This document shows positions 23,889 to 36,573 of a stretch of DNA of 64,000 nt, piece by piece; position 1 is the stretch's first letter; each line of letters starts with the position of its first letter. Position numbers and translations under genes: made by a program. This DNA is from Kingdonia uniflora. Lineage: Eukaryota > Streptophyta > Magnoliopsida > Ranunculales > Circaeasteraceae. The notes under the pieces were generated by a model. The model worked only from the letters and a program-made list of their open reading frames with translations. It did not search any database and had not been told where the DNA came from. The stretch lies in NCBI GenBank assembly GCA_014058105.1, contig JACGCM010000786.1, forward strand, positions 992,001-1,056,000, given 5' to 3'.

Positions 23889-26800
23889 ATGACGACTCGA
23901 ATTGCTCCTGGCGTTGGAGCTAATCTTCTCGGCCAACACTCAGCAGAGAGGAATCAAGACGCCACTGCTTACGTCGGCAATCTAGACCCTCAGGTTAGGG
24001 TTCGTTCTCTCGAATTTCGATTTGAAAATTGAAATTAGGGCTCTTATTTGTTTCAATTAGGACTTGTTGAACTTATAATTTATGTTATTGTGTTGCATTG
24101 TGCAGGTGAGTGAGGAGTTACTATGGGAGTTATTTGTCCAAGCAGGCCCTGTTGGTGAGTCTCGAAATCGTCTTTAATTATTACTAGTTTCAGTTTTAGT
24201 CTCATTGTGTAATCTTAACTTTTTGTTTAACATGTTTCAGTTAATGTGTATGTACCCAAGGATAGAGTCACAAATCTTCATCAAGGATATGGGTTTGTCG
24301 AGTTTCGTAGTGAAGAAGACGCTGACTATGTACGTGATATACTCGCAATTTGATTTCATTGAAGTTGTTGTTTAGTGCTTATTTTTTTAATGCGTTTTTT
24401 TTTTTTTTTTGCAATGCAGGCAATCAAGGTTCTTAATATGATCAAACTCTACGGGAAGCCGATACGAGTAAATAAGGTGCGATTGTTTTTCTGTGTTTAC
24501 CGCGTTTGGTGATATTTGGGATTAATAGCTTTTCTAAGTTAATATTATGTATTATGATTTGATGGTAAAAGTGTGTAAATAAATTTGGGTCGGATTCGTT
24601 TTCATATTGAATTGGATCAAATATGAGTCATGTAAAAAGTTGCATTATTGGGTTCATATTTGGATCAATGAAATTGCTTATGAATCTATACAAAGGTTTG
24701 ATAAGATTCTGAATTTAGTCCGTTCCATTGGCAGCTAGATGAAGTTCACAATGGCTTTTCGAAATCCTTCTCGAGGCATTTTGTTTTTTTGGAGGCAGTT
24801 TTTTTCCTGCAATTTGTGGACCTCGTGACATTTTTGAATATCGAGCTAGATTCGTTCTTTTAGGTCTTAGTTGCCATGCGACATGAGCAATTGGTAACAA
24901 ATTATAGACATCATCCACTAAATTAAAAGTAATCAACGGAGTCTCTCTCCCATTTACCTCTCTCTCGTCTATTTTCCCGTTTTGTAACTACACGAGCTTT
25001 AATGTTTAATATTTTTCTTTTATTCCAGGCTTCACAAGATAAGAAGAGCTTGGACGTTGGAGCAAATCTATTTGTTGGAAATCTTGACCCTGTAAGTTAT
25101 AGACTTTCGTGAATTCGACTTTTTTTTCCACCGTCTTCAATATTTTTAATTTACCTTGTTATTTGTTGCAGGACGTTGATGAGAAACTGTTGTATGACAC
25201 CTTTAGTGCATTTGGAGTCATTGTCACAAATCCTAAGGTATTTTTCCTTCTAAAAATCTATTTTATATTTTATGTGATTTCCCCCTTTTGTTATATTCAA
25301 TTTGAATCTGCTTGGGTCGCACTTAAAATTTCAAATTCTACCATCATTACCTTCTTGCTTACATTTTTTCATTACTTGTAACCGTCTGATGGGTTTTATA
25401 TAATTACATGTAAATAAAATAAATATATAAAATATGAAGTTAGCTTAAACCTAGTCAATATGAGGGGAACCTTGGGTCGATATGACTACATATACAGCGG
25501 TATGTCGATTTTGTAGTTTTGATACTAAATATTTTCCCTATATTTACGCCGAAAATAGTATTATCTGGAGAATATCACACTATTCTTATATACTGTGGTT
25601 TTGGTTTATTCCGCGAATGTCAATGCTCTATGTTATGAATTACTTTAGCGTCTTAGTGTTTATTGTCCCGATTTATAAAGACCCAATAACAAAATTAATT
25701 AATAAATAAAAAGTAAAACCTGAATCCAAGGTAGCTCTCGGTATTACTGACGATTGATCGGGTCATTTTTTTATATATAAAAAAAGAAGAGTTAAAAAAT
25801 AAATAAAAATATTTGCCATCAGCGCCTCCCGTAGCCTTCACACGCCTACTTACGACACTCCAATGAGTACGCCTTCAATGATGTAAGATTGTTCTCTCAT
25901 TTAGTCTCAGTAAAGAATGTGAGGCTTACGCCTCAGTTTGATTAAGCTCAAAATGATGTGAGCACGCCTTAGTTCGGTGCCTCCGTCCATTTTATTAATC
26001 ATTGAACGATACTACCTAAGCAACAGTCTTGCAGTGCTTTGGGTGCATCATGACCTATGAGAGTTACCTTGAAGCTAGACCAGACCTATCTGGCTGGGCA
26101 AATTGTATTTTTGGTCCATTTGGCCTTCTTCCTAGGCCATGGGCAGTCTAAGATTGTTTTGGTTCATGCGATCTCCTAGGTGAAACTATGGTTTGGATCA
26201 ATATTGTAGCGCAAATAATCTTCTGCAGTCTCACTAAAACGTTTTCTTCTATAAATCACCGTCTGTGGTCAATATGTTTTTTCGGGAAAACAACTGTAGC
26301 GAGTCACCATAAAAGGGTGGAATTGAGCCTGCCCATTTTTGTACTTGAAACAAAACAAATGGGGAATGTGTTCCCCGTTCCAATCATCCTGCTTCTATTC
26401 ATATTCATTTTTCTTTACTCTTCAACATGCTCTGGTTTTCATTTGTAATGACTTGAGTAAGAGGAAATCCAGCTGTACTTGCATTCTAATGTAACCTTTA
26501 CTTTTGCAGATAATGAGAGATCCTGAAACTGGCAATTCCCGTGGCTTTGGGTTTATTAGTTATGATTCTTTTGAAACATCTGATGCAGCTATCGAGGTAT
26601 ATCTCTTGCTTCAAATACCCATTTGCTTAAAAAAAGACCATCTCTTTCTTCAGTCTTTTTTAAGTTGGAATAATTTAAGTTGTATGAGCACGAATTTAAC
26701 TGCTTTTTTAATTGTGCAGGCTATGAATGGCCAGTATCTTTGCAACAGACAAATAACAGTGTCCTATGCATATAAGAAAGACACTAAGGGAGAGCGTCAT

Positions 26801-27670
26801 GGTACTCCAGCAGGTACACTTCACTTTTTTCTTCCTTGTTCAGTTTATATTAGCACATTTTTTTTCACAAAAGAAATTTTTGAAGTAAACCATAAGTACA
26901 CACATTCAAATTCGTTTGACTTCTACCTTCTTTGAGATATTGTTATTCTTTAATTGTTCAAAAATGTTGCAATTGCCCAACTTCACCAAGATGATAACGT
27001 TCTGCAATTCTAAAATAAACAAGAAGAATTCTAATGTAACATCGCAAGTAAAAATTTACATCTATGAAAGTGATTCTATTAAAAACTATGTCCCTTTGAT
27101 GAGAAGCTATTTTAAAATTTTCTTTTTAGTTAATATTTGTAACCAGCTTCTCATATGGTAATTTGATTAAATGCAGAGAGAGTCCTGGCTTCAAGCAACC
27201 CTGGTGCACAGAAGAACAGGCCTCACACACTGTTTGCGAGTGGTCCACCAACACTGGCCAGTGTTCCTCAAGCGAATGGTACAATGGGTGCACCGATGCC
27301 CCCTCGTCCCTTTTCCAATGGCCAACTTCCTCCACCACTACGGCCACCCCCACCTCAACAAGGTGGGGCTTTCCCTCCTCCTATGCAATTTCCAGGTCTA
27401 TCGTCTTGGCCAGGGCATCATCCTCCGCAACAAGGACAGATGAATGTACATGTCATGCCGCCTCCACAGATGCAGTACAGACCACCACCACCAAATATGC
27501 CACCACCACCTCCACAGTCTATGGGGAGACCGATGCCCCCACCAATGTCAATGGGTCCACCACCACCTGGATGGAGACCTATGCCGCCACCTCAGCAAAT
27601 GACTGGGAGACCCATGCCGCCACCACAGATGTCCATGCTACCACCTCCACCACCTCCATCATCCAATTGA
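23889..27670 (+). CDS. SF3B4: Splicing factor 3B subunit 4 (SF3b49)
   Basis: Nine exons join in one frame of about 367 residues: 23889-23993, 24106-24154, 24241-24329, 24420-24476, 25029-25091, 25172-25237, 26510-26596, 26720-26813 and 27177-27670. The protein belongs to the SF3b part of the U2 snRNP and helps tether it near the branch site. Two RNA-recognition motifs are visible: RRM1 at about residues 26-104 (AYVGNLDPQ as RNP2, GYGFVEF as RNP1) and RRM2 at about 113-192 ([15 protein letters not shown]). A Pro/Met/Gly-rich tail follows from about residue 205 to the end, as in other SF3B4 proteins. The length matches the Arabidopsis protein (about 363). Intron 6 (25238-26509) is much longer than the rest and probably holds repeat insertions. 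Nothing is broken. Confidence 0.95.
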
Positions 27671-30601
27671 GTTGCTGTTAAACTTGGATTCAGAAGTGTT
27701 TATCCTCTCTTAGTGGTTCAGTGATTGTAATGTTATTTATTTTTTTGCTATAACATCTAAAGTGCTGTAGGACCTGGGCTCGGTCATACAAATGGCTGAA
27801 ACTCATTTTGTAGAACATCATCTCATGGTTATTATGAGTAAGCTGGTATTTTGCTGCTTGACTTTCTTGGTCTAAATTTCTCTTGGAAGTCTTTCAATAG
27901 ACATTGGTGATTATCGTAGTCTTCAATATCAGTTGAGTTTGCATGATTATACTTGTTTAAACAATCTATTGAACAGTTCAATGAATTTTCCAAGTTATGT
28001 AGTTACCTCAGTTTTAAGAACCGTGGATGTTGTTAAGCAGTCTTGAGGTCTAGAAAAAATTAATTTAGGGATGCTGGATTGCATCTGAGCATCATGTACT
28101 TAAAGGATCAGTGGATGTCGTAAACCAGCATCAGTATTTTGCCAGAATAAAACTAAGAATAGAACTCATCCAACAAGTCTGAACAAACTGTTACAAGTGC
28201 AAGAAGAAGGGGTAAAGACTTGTAAAAACCTAAAAACAGCTCTTCAAAGGCCGAAGTCCGAGTGCTTGCAGTTTAGCCTAACTTGTGAAGTTTTCTTCTC
28301 TCCATATGTACAAAAAAAATACGACTTCCATATGGATGACTTATATTCCGAGTCAGTATTTACTCAGCTTGCAATTAAAAGAGCTTAGATCCACATCAAG
28401 GACTGAAAGAAGAAAATGACATGTTATTAATACCTTCTCCATTTAATGAGGCAATATGATTATACGACATATTAGACGTGGTGGTCACTGCAGTTTAGGT
28501 GCACTGCGATGTGGCAAGTTCTTGACCATAATGTCAATTTTAATTTGAAATGTATTGGCTGATTGGCTCTAACTTAAGAGGAGAGATCCAGAGATGCTTA
28601 AGTTTGGCTAATCTTTCGACAATGCAGTTAGTAGATCCCTATTTAGATTAGCATTGATAGGTTACAAGACCTAATTTCCCAAATCAAATTCCAAAATATG
28701 CTGATCCCAAATATATATAAACATCTTTTCTTTAATGAAAAGCGAAGTTAGGAATTGCAGCCTTAGTTTAGTGTAAAAATTTCACCGTAAAATATTTTAT
28801 GAAGTTGAGACCGTAAGAACTTCCGTATTTTTCAATGGCAGCTTCGTTTTTGTGCAGAAGTTGATTTTGATGCCTAGAAGATATTTGAGCTTGGAATTTG
28901 GTATACTTTCGAATGAAGGAGAAAGACATGTCTATATTTTCAGGGAGAGGTATGAAAGTTAGAGAAAACGAACTAATCCTTCTTCTAAAAACAGTTTAGA
29001 AGCTCATGGCCATTATGAATTGGTGATTAGTCCATATTATCTGTATTAATACCAACCCTAACAAAAGTAGGCCTTAATTAATTATCTTCATGTTTACGAC
29101 AGGACAAAATTCAGTTGATGTTGTTATGTCTTTTTCCCTTAAACGTCAACGTTGTTAGCCATTTAACTTAAGAATATCCGGTACCAAATCACTTTTTGGA
29201 GTTGAACTTAATTTAAAGAACTGCAGGCATAGGAAGAGCGAGGAAGAGACAACCCTTTTGCAGAAACGAAAACTGACACTTTTTAAAAGCGCTCTTGGTA
29301 GTTTAATAGATTGTCCAAAACCCTTCTAAAATCCTACTGAAGATACCATATCTCCTCAATTTTCTGGAGTTTTATGCCTTATACTAAGTTTTATTTAAAT
29401 TTGTTGGTAGGCAAGCCCGCATATGGAGATCGGTACCTCATGGTTAAGGCAAAGCAGCCGGATTAGCCTAATTGTGTCAATGCTAAGTAGTTGTAAGGTA
29501 TAACTAACCACAATCGGTAGCTAACAACCTATTGGCACAGCTTACGTTAACATTTTATGCGAAACTTCATCGTACACTGGCCAATACCAATATACGAGTA
29601 GGTGCCTAATTTACTTCCGTACCTACATATATTGTTCGTGTCACGACTGCATCACCAACCCACATGGAAAATTAAAAAGTTTTGGCAAGGGGACACCCTT
29701 GTTGATTGGGACTCCATAACATGAACTCACCATGCAAAATCTACTCATTGAAACACAGGTCCCGCTCATACTGAAATTAGCTTTATGAGGTTAATTAAGG
29801 GCTTTTCGGAATAATAAGCTCTTGCCTTTTCTTCTCCATCATATAATCCACAATCTAGTAAGTCTGCCTAAACTGGTGTACTTTCAGAATGAAAAGGTCA
29901 GACAAAATGAAAGGGAGACTTTAACGGACATCTTCATTTCATGACGAAGACTGCAATCCACTCTTATAACTCACTATCGTCATACTTTTAAAAGCTTACT
30001 CATGTAAAAAATATTTCAGATATGTATTGAGTAGATTAGGAAGACTCTAACTTATATCCAAAGAGGATAAAATATTTAAAGACCATGCGCAAGACTCATG
30101 AGAGATATTATGATACTTCTGAAGATTGTGATTAAGGATATCTTAAGATATTCAATATCACCGTCCCTTATACATTATTTGGTGGATATGTATGCCATCC
30201 ATCAAGGAATATCTCCAGATATTTGAAGTCATTCTCAATATCACAGTTGCTTCTTAGATTTGCCTTTGTTATATCTTAGTGGCTTAGTTGCCACTTGCAT
30301 GCCAAGACCTTCTTAAGTCTTAACTTCTCAATTATACCTTAGTTGCAATGACTTAAACCTTAATGCATTAAGCAAGCACCTAACTTTGTTATTTCTTGAA
30401 AGCGAAATTCATAATTCGAAACATTAACCTTTCAGTTTAAAAAAACATATTCTTCAAAGGGAGTTCAAGTTTTAACTTGTGAGTTCTTTCGTACCCTTGA
30501 ACAAAATTTTGATTCTTACTTTTTTAAGTTTTATGCATGTACAATGTCTATATTTCTACCTGATATATCAGTTTTTAAGGTGAACAATAACTCAAGGTGA
30601 T
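27671..30601. other. Intergenic stretch without a recognisable gene
   Basis: This includes the 3' UTR of SF3B4 (at least to about 27850) and the distal promoter of the YUCCA gene. No long open frame resembles a protein, and no transposon ends were recognised. Confidence 0.5.
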
Positions 30602-30668
30602 GGGAGGCTTTAAACCCGAGTCTGCGGTAATAGCTCCCACGACTCTACCAGCTAAGATAGTAATGTCT
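30602..30668 (-). repeat. tRNA-derived SINE-like head with Pol III boxes
   Basis: On the minus strand TAGCTGGTAGAG fits an A box, and about 40 bases later GGGTTTAAAGCC fits a plant SINE-type B box. It does not fold as a complete tRNA. It lies about 400 bp upstream of the YUCCA start codon. Confidence 0.45.
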
Positions 30669-30756
30669 GAAGAAAACTAACTCAAGCTAACTTGTTTCAG
30701 CCTCTTGAAGAAAGCACACAAACTCAAACTCTCTTCATTTCTCTCTCAACTTCTGC

Positions 30757-30766
30757 TATATATATG
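30757..30766 (+). promoter_or_regulatory. Probable TATA box of the YUCCA gene
   Basis: TATATATATG follows a CT-rich stretch about 290 bp upstream of the start codon, implying a leader of roughly 250 bases. The position is plausible but not proven. Confidence 0.4.
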
Positions 30767-31051
30767 TGTGGAAACTATTTATCCCAATTCACATTCAACT
30801 ATTAAAGTGATAGAAAAGAAACACCATACCAAATTTGCTAGAAAACTGGCAGTAAGTAGAGCTTCAGCTCCTATTCTCAACTAAGACTTATTCTTTGTTT
30901 TCCGTTTTGTCGCGCAGTGCTTTCAGTCTTTTCTATACTTGTTAGTCAGTTTGATACAAGAAAATACTATCGTATTACTCGAAGTTCTTATTTCATAGAA
31001 GTTGTGAAGAAATTGAGTTGTTCTTAATTAGCTTCCATTGAGCTGAATGTA

Positions 31052-32780
31052 ATGCTATCTTCAGATATGAATTCAAAAGAAGTAAAGAGTATTTGGATTC
31101 CTGGACCAGTGATCATAGGTGCAGGACCTTCAGGACTTGCGACCTCTGCGTGCCTTCAGCAAAAAGGAATTCCTTCATTGATTTTGGAAAGAGAAAACTG
31201 TTTAGTGTCACTATGGAAACTGAAATCTTACGATCGCTTGAGGCTTCATCTCCCCAAGAAATTCTGCGAGCTCCCTTACATGGCGTTCCCACAAGAATTC
31301 CCTACCTACTCAACAAAGCAACAGTTCATAAGCTACCTAGAAGCTTATGCCACATACTTCTCAATCGAGCCACTGTTCAGGCAAGAAGTTCTATTGGCTA
31401 AGTATGATTCAACTTTGGGGTTTTGGAAGGTTCGAACAAGCAAGTGTGAATATGTTTGTAGGTGGCTCATAGTGGCCACAGGAGAGAATTCAGAACCTGT
31501 GCTGCCAGATATTGAAAGAATTTCGAGCTTTCAGGGAAGGATTATGCATACTAGTAATTACAAAAACGGAGTCGGGTTTCAAGGAGAAAAGGTTTTGGTT
31601 GTGGGTTGTGGGAATTCAGGCATGGAGATTAGTTTGGATCTATGTGATTATGGCGCTCAAGCCTCAGTATCGGTTAGAAATAAGGTGCAACTACTAGTTT
31701 TTTTTTTGTTTCTCCCTTCTTACTTAACTAGTGTAATTTAAAGATGTGAATATTAAGGGGGGCTAAATCCAAACTTCGCAGGATCAACCCAACTCTTTTC
31801 GCGTTTGGTTTAAGTTAAGAAATTCTTGAACTCTGCAGTTTATTTTCCAGTGTTCTAACAGTCCTACATATTTTGAATGAATTTTACATTTTGCAGTTGC
31901 ACATTTTGCCAAGAGAAGTGCTTGGTAAATCAACCTTTGGGCTTTCAATGTGGTTGCTCAAGTGGTTTCCTCTAAAGCTAGTTGATCAATTTGTCCTCCT
32001 TTGTTCTTGGTTGATTCTTGGTGATACAAGAAGATTTGGGTTCAAAAGACCTGACGTCGGGCCACTTGAACTGAAAAACAATACTGGGAAGACTCCGGTT
32101 TTGGATGTTGGTATCCTGGACATGATCAAAGCTGGCCAAATCAAGGTTTGTACAAGCCCCATAAATTTAACTTTTTGCCAAAATTTTGGCACAACTTTGT
32201 ATTTTAGTGTTACGACATGTATCTATCTATATACATGCTTCAATAATTGTATATGTGTACTATGCACTGCTCATTTTATTTATTTTCGTTCCTGTGTGTT
32301 CTCAGGTGGTTCCCAGTGTACGTCGATTTACCGATAAAGGTGCAGAGTTTGTGGATGGAAGAAGAGCAGAATTTGATTCAGTAATTCTTGCAACGGGTTA
32401 CAGAAGCAGCGTGCCTTCATGGCTCAAGGTAAAATTATTCGACCAAACGAATACATTATAGTTCACCCTAGCATCTAAAGTTTCATCTTATTCTTGAGAA
32501 AAGGGAGTTACTTAGAATAAATTGTTGCATATTAGTGTTATAACGTCTTCATAATTTTCTTTTTAAGGAGGAAGAATTCTTCAACAAGAATAATGGATAT
32601 CCAGCAACACCATTTCCAAACAACTGGAAAGGCAAGAACGGACTTTATAGTGTAGGCTTCACCAAACGAGGTCTATTAGGACTTTCCATGGATGCTAGGA
32701 AAGTTGCAGAAGACATTTCACAACAATGGGATTTTGAGACAAAACATCTGTGTACCCTCCAGAGTCCCAAATATGTATGA
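31052..32780 (+). CDS. YUC: YUCCA flavin-containing monooxygenase (auxin biosynthesis)
   Basis: Four exons (31052-31684, 31897-32145, 32306-32428 and 32568-32780) give 405 residues. YUCCA enzymes convert indole-3-pyruvate to indole-3-acetic acid using FAD and NADPH. Visible motifs are the FAD-binding GAGPSG (23-28), ATGEN (142-146), the FMO signature [11 protein letters not shown] (160-170), the NADPH-binding GCGNSG (185-190) and the C-terminal ATGYRSS (323-329). [20 protein letters not shown] and GKTPVLDVG are typical of the family. The four-exon layout and length fit. The phrase [16 protein letters not shown], with [12 protein letters not shown], recalls the YUC3/5/7/8/9 group, while the short C-terminus recalls YUC1/4; I do not assign a number. 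A second in-frame ATG at residue 6 could also start the protein. Confidence 0.93.
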
Positions 32781-33127
32781 ATGAAGTAACGCTGCTGACG
32801 TCTTTTACACGCTTCTGTAACGAAATGTGGGTTAAACCCCTTACATTAGCTACTCTCAACACTTTCAGTTTAGAATTCATGTTTATATTAGTTTAAGGGC
32901 CAATGTCAACAAAATTGTAGTCATTATATAAGAGGAAGATTGAATTGTAGTAACTAAAAGGGAACTTGGGGTGGTAATTTGTATGATACATTTGTCTTTG
33001 ACAGGGTTTAATGACAAACCAAATGGAACTATGGAAGTATATTAGTAAAATAGCTCTGCTGTCTCATTAGTATAAATAGCATTGGCGTTGGTTTTCTGAA
33101 ACAATTACCCCCTACATAAATCAGTTA

Positions 33128-33533
33128 GGGTATCTCCTAAAGTGCCTCACTAACTTGGAATCCAAGGTGCCACATAGGATTTTCGACCTCCAACAGTGCT
33201 TCAATGACTTGGATTTGAGTCTCAAAAAACAAGGTTGAGTCTTGGATTCCAAGACTCCACCTTACTTTTTTATGTCAGTCCAAGTGTTGGGCACCTGTTT
33301 GTTTTCTAATCGGGCGCTCAATTGTTTTTGTTTTTTTCACAAAAATTCAAATCGGGCGCCTAAGACTTGGGTGCCCAATTTTTTGTTTTTTTTCTTTTAA
33401 ATTTCAAATCGGGCACCCAAGTCTTAAGCACCTGATAAAAAATAAAATAAAAACTTTAGGAGGAAATAGAGCCTCACTGACTTGGATTTGGTTTTTTTTC
33501 AACCAAGAGGGTAAGACACTTTAGGAGATGCTC
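33128..33533. mobile_element. Harbinger-type MITE, 406 bp, TSD TTA
   Basis: The left tip GGGTATCTCCTAAAGTG and right tip CACTTTAGGAGATGCTC are inverted repeats. TTA precedes (33125-33127) and follows (33534-33536) the element. The interior has repeated TCGGGCGCC-type blocks shared with 1-392. It lies about 350 bp beyond the YUCCA stop codon. Non-coding. Confidence 0.8.
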
Positions 33534-33592
33534 TTAACAATTACTCTCTTTGTTTGAATTAATGTTCTTATTGTGAATAGATATCTCTATTA

Positions 33593-34351
33593 GCATCTTC
33601 ATCAGTAGGGTGTGAGTTGGGTTGTCTACCACCATGCCAGGCCCAATCCACTCAACAAGCCTCCCAGCAGTTGTTGATGACATGGCGGGTCTTTATTTTA
33701 TGAAAATAATTGTTTAGTCCGCGGCGAACTACTTTATTCCGCACAATTATTCATCTCCTCTCATACCAATAAATAAATATTTAATATGTGCAGTGTAATT
33801 TAGTTCGCGCGGTGTTTTAAACTCCCCAAACTCATTTTCTTGACTGTGAGTTCCTCACACCCGGTTGAGTTCTGATAACGCCACACAAGCAACTCAAACT
33901 CATTTATTTGTCTGTTGGAAGAGAAATATTACGAGTTGCGAGTAGGCCTGTTTTTGGATCGGATCAAAAATATTTAATATGCCAATTTTTTTCGTAATTG
34001 TAAAAATGAATTTGAATCCGAAAAATTCGGATTAAACCGGAATATTGTTATGATTAAATCGGATCGGAGGGTATTCGAATTAAATCATAATATTGTTCGG
34101 ATTAAATCGGATCGAAGGGTATTCGGAATAATCAGATCGGATTTTGTTCGAAAAAATCTAAGCAGATCTTGTTCGGAAAAATCGGATCGGAACTGTAAAA
34201 TAAGGTTCCGAAATCAAAAAAATCAGATCAAATTTCAGAAAAAAAAATAAAAAAAAATAAAAAATTCGGACAAAAGTTGTAGCCCTAGTTGCGAGTATGA
34301 GTTGACACGAAAACCAACCCACACTCGTTTTCACAACTGCTGGAGATTCTC
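33593..34351. mobile_element. Harbinger-type MITE related to element 2, interrupted by a hAT MITE
   Basis: The ends GCATCTTCATCAGTAGGGTG and CAACTGCTGGAGATTCTC are imperfect inverted repeats between TTA sequences. The interior on the minus strand (GAGTTTGAG, GTGTGGCG, CAACCGGGTGTGAGGA) corresponds to the left subterminal region of Harbinger element 2 at about 49480-49650. An internal 345-bp hAT element accounts for much of the length. Confidence 0.65.
33943..34287. mobile_element. Non-autonomous hAT element, 345 bp, perfect 8-bp TSD
   Basis: The element starts TAGGCCTG and ends with the reverse complement of TAGGGCTAC. Identical GTTGCGAG octamers flank it (33935-33942 and 34288-34295). The interior repeats ATTAAATCGGATCG-type phrases. 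It is nested inside an older Harbinger-type MITE. Confidence 0.8.
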
Positions 34352-34354
34352 TTA

Positions 34355-35303
34355 ATATCATTTTAAAAGACCGTGTCACCACGAATAGATAATCTTGCAT
34401 TTTTGTATCATTCATTCATTCCTTTTTCTCTTTTGTTTTTCCTTTTGGCCAAAGTAGTCTATTGAGCCGTATGTGTTATTTTCATGTAGGTGTGACTTGT
34501 TATTTCATATTTCGAGAGAAATAGTGTAGATAAGGATACATGATTTTCAAAGAGGATTGTGAAGTGCATGTTGGAGAATCTTGGAAAAGAGGTAAACAAG
34601 TAGCTAATGAATCTATGGGTATTATCAAGAACCAATTGTAGGAAATAAATATATATCTTATATAAGTCTATGTTTGACACATAATTGATTGGCATAACAT
34701 CTAGGGGAGATCCCATACCTGCCAAGGAAAAAAAATCGTGTTCAAAATACCTAGCTTCTGGATTGCCAAGGAGTGCGGTATTGGAGCCATTATCATCACT
34801 ATCAGATTAAAAGACAATTCAGAGAAAATGCAGATTATTTATCTCTTGTTTAGGATGATGAGATCTGCCTAAATGTATTGATATCATTAAGAAAAGTAGA
34901 AGGAACCATGGGAAATGGCAGCATTACGGGAAAACATCCATCATGTGTGGCAGTAGCACAATAGCAAATTGTCGAATAAGTCTAGAAGTTGGATAGATTT
35001 AGATTCTGTATTTTGACGTGTTTTACATTCTCAAGGTCTTAAAATTGCAGGCAAAGCAACTCTCACACTGTCCCCCACTTGATTGGACTCCAACACCTCT
35101 CAGTCTCTCACTTCACACATTACTCTAGACTCTAGTTGCAGTGCAACAGAGAATCACAGAATTCTTCCTACTTGCAATGGTAAGGCTATTTTGGTCATTA
35201 TCAAAACTATAATCCATTTTTGCCATAACAAAATAGAACTATGGGAAATTATAGAATTTCAGGTTTGCCAATGTCAGATACTCGAAACATATCATCGACC
35301 AAA
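34355..35303. other. Intergenic stretch, nothing recognised
   Basis: No gene or element boundary was found here. Confidence 0.4.
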
Positions 35304-35306
35304 TAA

Positions 35307-35726
35307 GAGCATATGCAGCAGTAGGGTGGGTTGCTTATGTGGAGGCAGCCCACCATCTTTTTCTCAAACCAACCACCCAACAGTTGGGTCTTCTCGCTTA
35401 GGTGGCAAACAAACAAAAATCCACCTTGAGGAAAGGGATGGTTAGAGACCTTCAAATTAAGACACGTCACAAGTTTCAACCAAGTCGTGATGCATGGATT
35501 ATTTTATTTTTTTAAAAAATAAAAGCCAATTATTATTTTTCTGTCTCCTCTTTCTCACTCTTCTCTCATGCAATATGACTTTTTATGATTGGTTTAAATC
35601 TAAAAAAAATAGGTGGGTGGGTTGTGGGTTGAAAACCCCAACTCAACCGCTATGTAAAAATTAAAGTTGGTTGGTTACTTTTGAGGCATTTTAGTCGGTT
35701 CAAGCTGACCTTACTGCTGCATACCC
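35307..35726. mobile_element. Harbinger-type MITE with eroded right end
   Basis: The left tip GAGCATATGCAGCAGTAGGG, preceded by TAA, is mirrored by CTTACTGCTGCATACCC. The right target-duplication copy is not clear. Non-coding. Confidence 0.6.
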
Positions 35727-36573
35727 ATTTTTAGGGTTGCAATTTTTTTCTTATTTTGAACTTATTTTTTCTTTAATCCAATACGATTTTTTCGATTTTG
35801 GAAACATATTTTACGTTTCTGATTTTTGAAAATCCGATTTTCGATTTTTTTTTTAAAATATCAGAATAATTTGAAAACATTTTGCTATTCCGATTTTCCG
35901 AAATTTTCAAACTGATTTTTTCTGAATAACATATGATCCAATTTAATCCAAACTTCAACTTGATAAAACCTCAAACATAACAGGTCTGCCTCTAAACATA
36001 AAAGGCTTTCTTTTCTCCACTCCCATTTTTTCCTTTTAAGGTAAATCTCTCTCATATATTTCTACAACTCTATTCAAAATTTATGAATTTTTCTCGAAAT
36101 ACTGGGAATTCTGAATTTTTCGATTTTTTCGAATTCGGATCTATTTTTATTTTTCCGAAGGAAAAAAAATCTGATCAGATTGAAACGGATTTCACGTTTC
36201 CGAAAAAATCAATTTTTATTTTCCAAACCGCCCACATCAAAAAAATCGATGGCATTTCCCTCATCCCCATCAAAAATAATAATCATTAAGATTATAGATG
36301 ATAAAAGAAGGAAACTTTGGTGAAGAAAAAGGAAGTACAAGATGGAGAAGGGATTGGCTTTATCTTTGCTGACCATGTCGATGCGCAGCTTCATTTAATT
36401 CAAATATGATTAGCTCTCAAACTGCGAGTAGGGTAGTATGACAACACGTGACTAGATCTTAGGCGTTGTTTTTGCCCGCAGTTCTGAACTGCAGTGAGTA
36501 ATATTCATAGCCGTAGGAAACTTGTTGTACAAGACTAGAACATATTATTAGCTACCACAATTAATAATCATAT
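35727..36573. other. Intergenic stretch with repeat remnants
   Basis: AT-rich, with many CCGATTTT and TTCCGA phrases like those in hAT-type interiors. At about 36447-36500 there is a remnant of the element 1 MITE family (CTAGATCTTAGGCGTTG followed by GCAGTTCTGAACTGC). No gene. Confidence 0.45.

Noticed and set aside
27163..27681. Plus-strand open frame of 172 codons, rich in Thr and Ser
   Set aside because: It is an out-of-frame reading of the proline-rich last exon of SF3B4.
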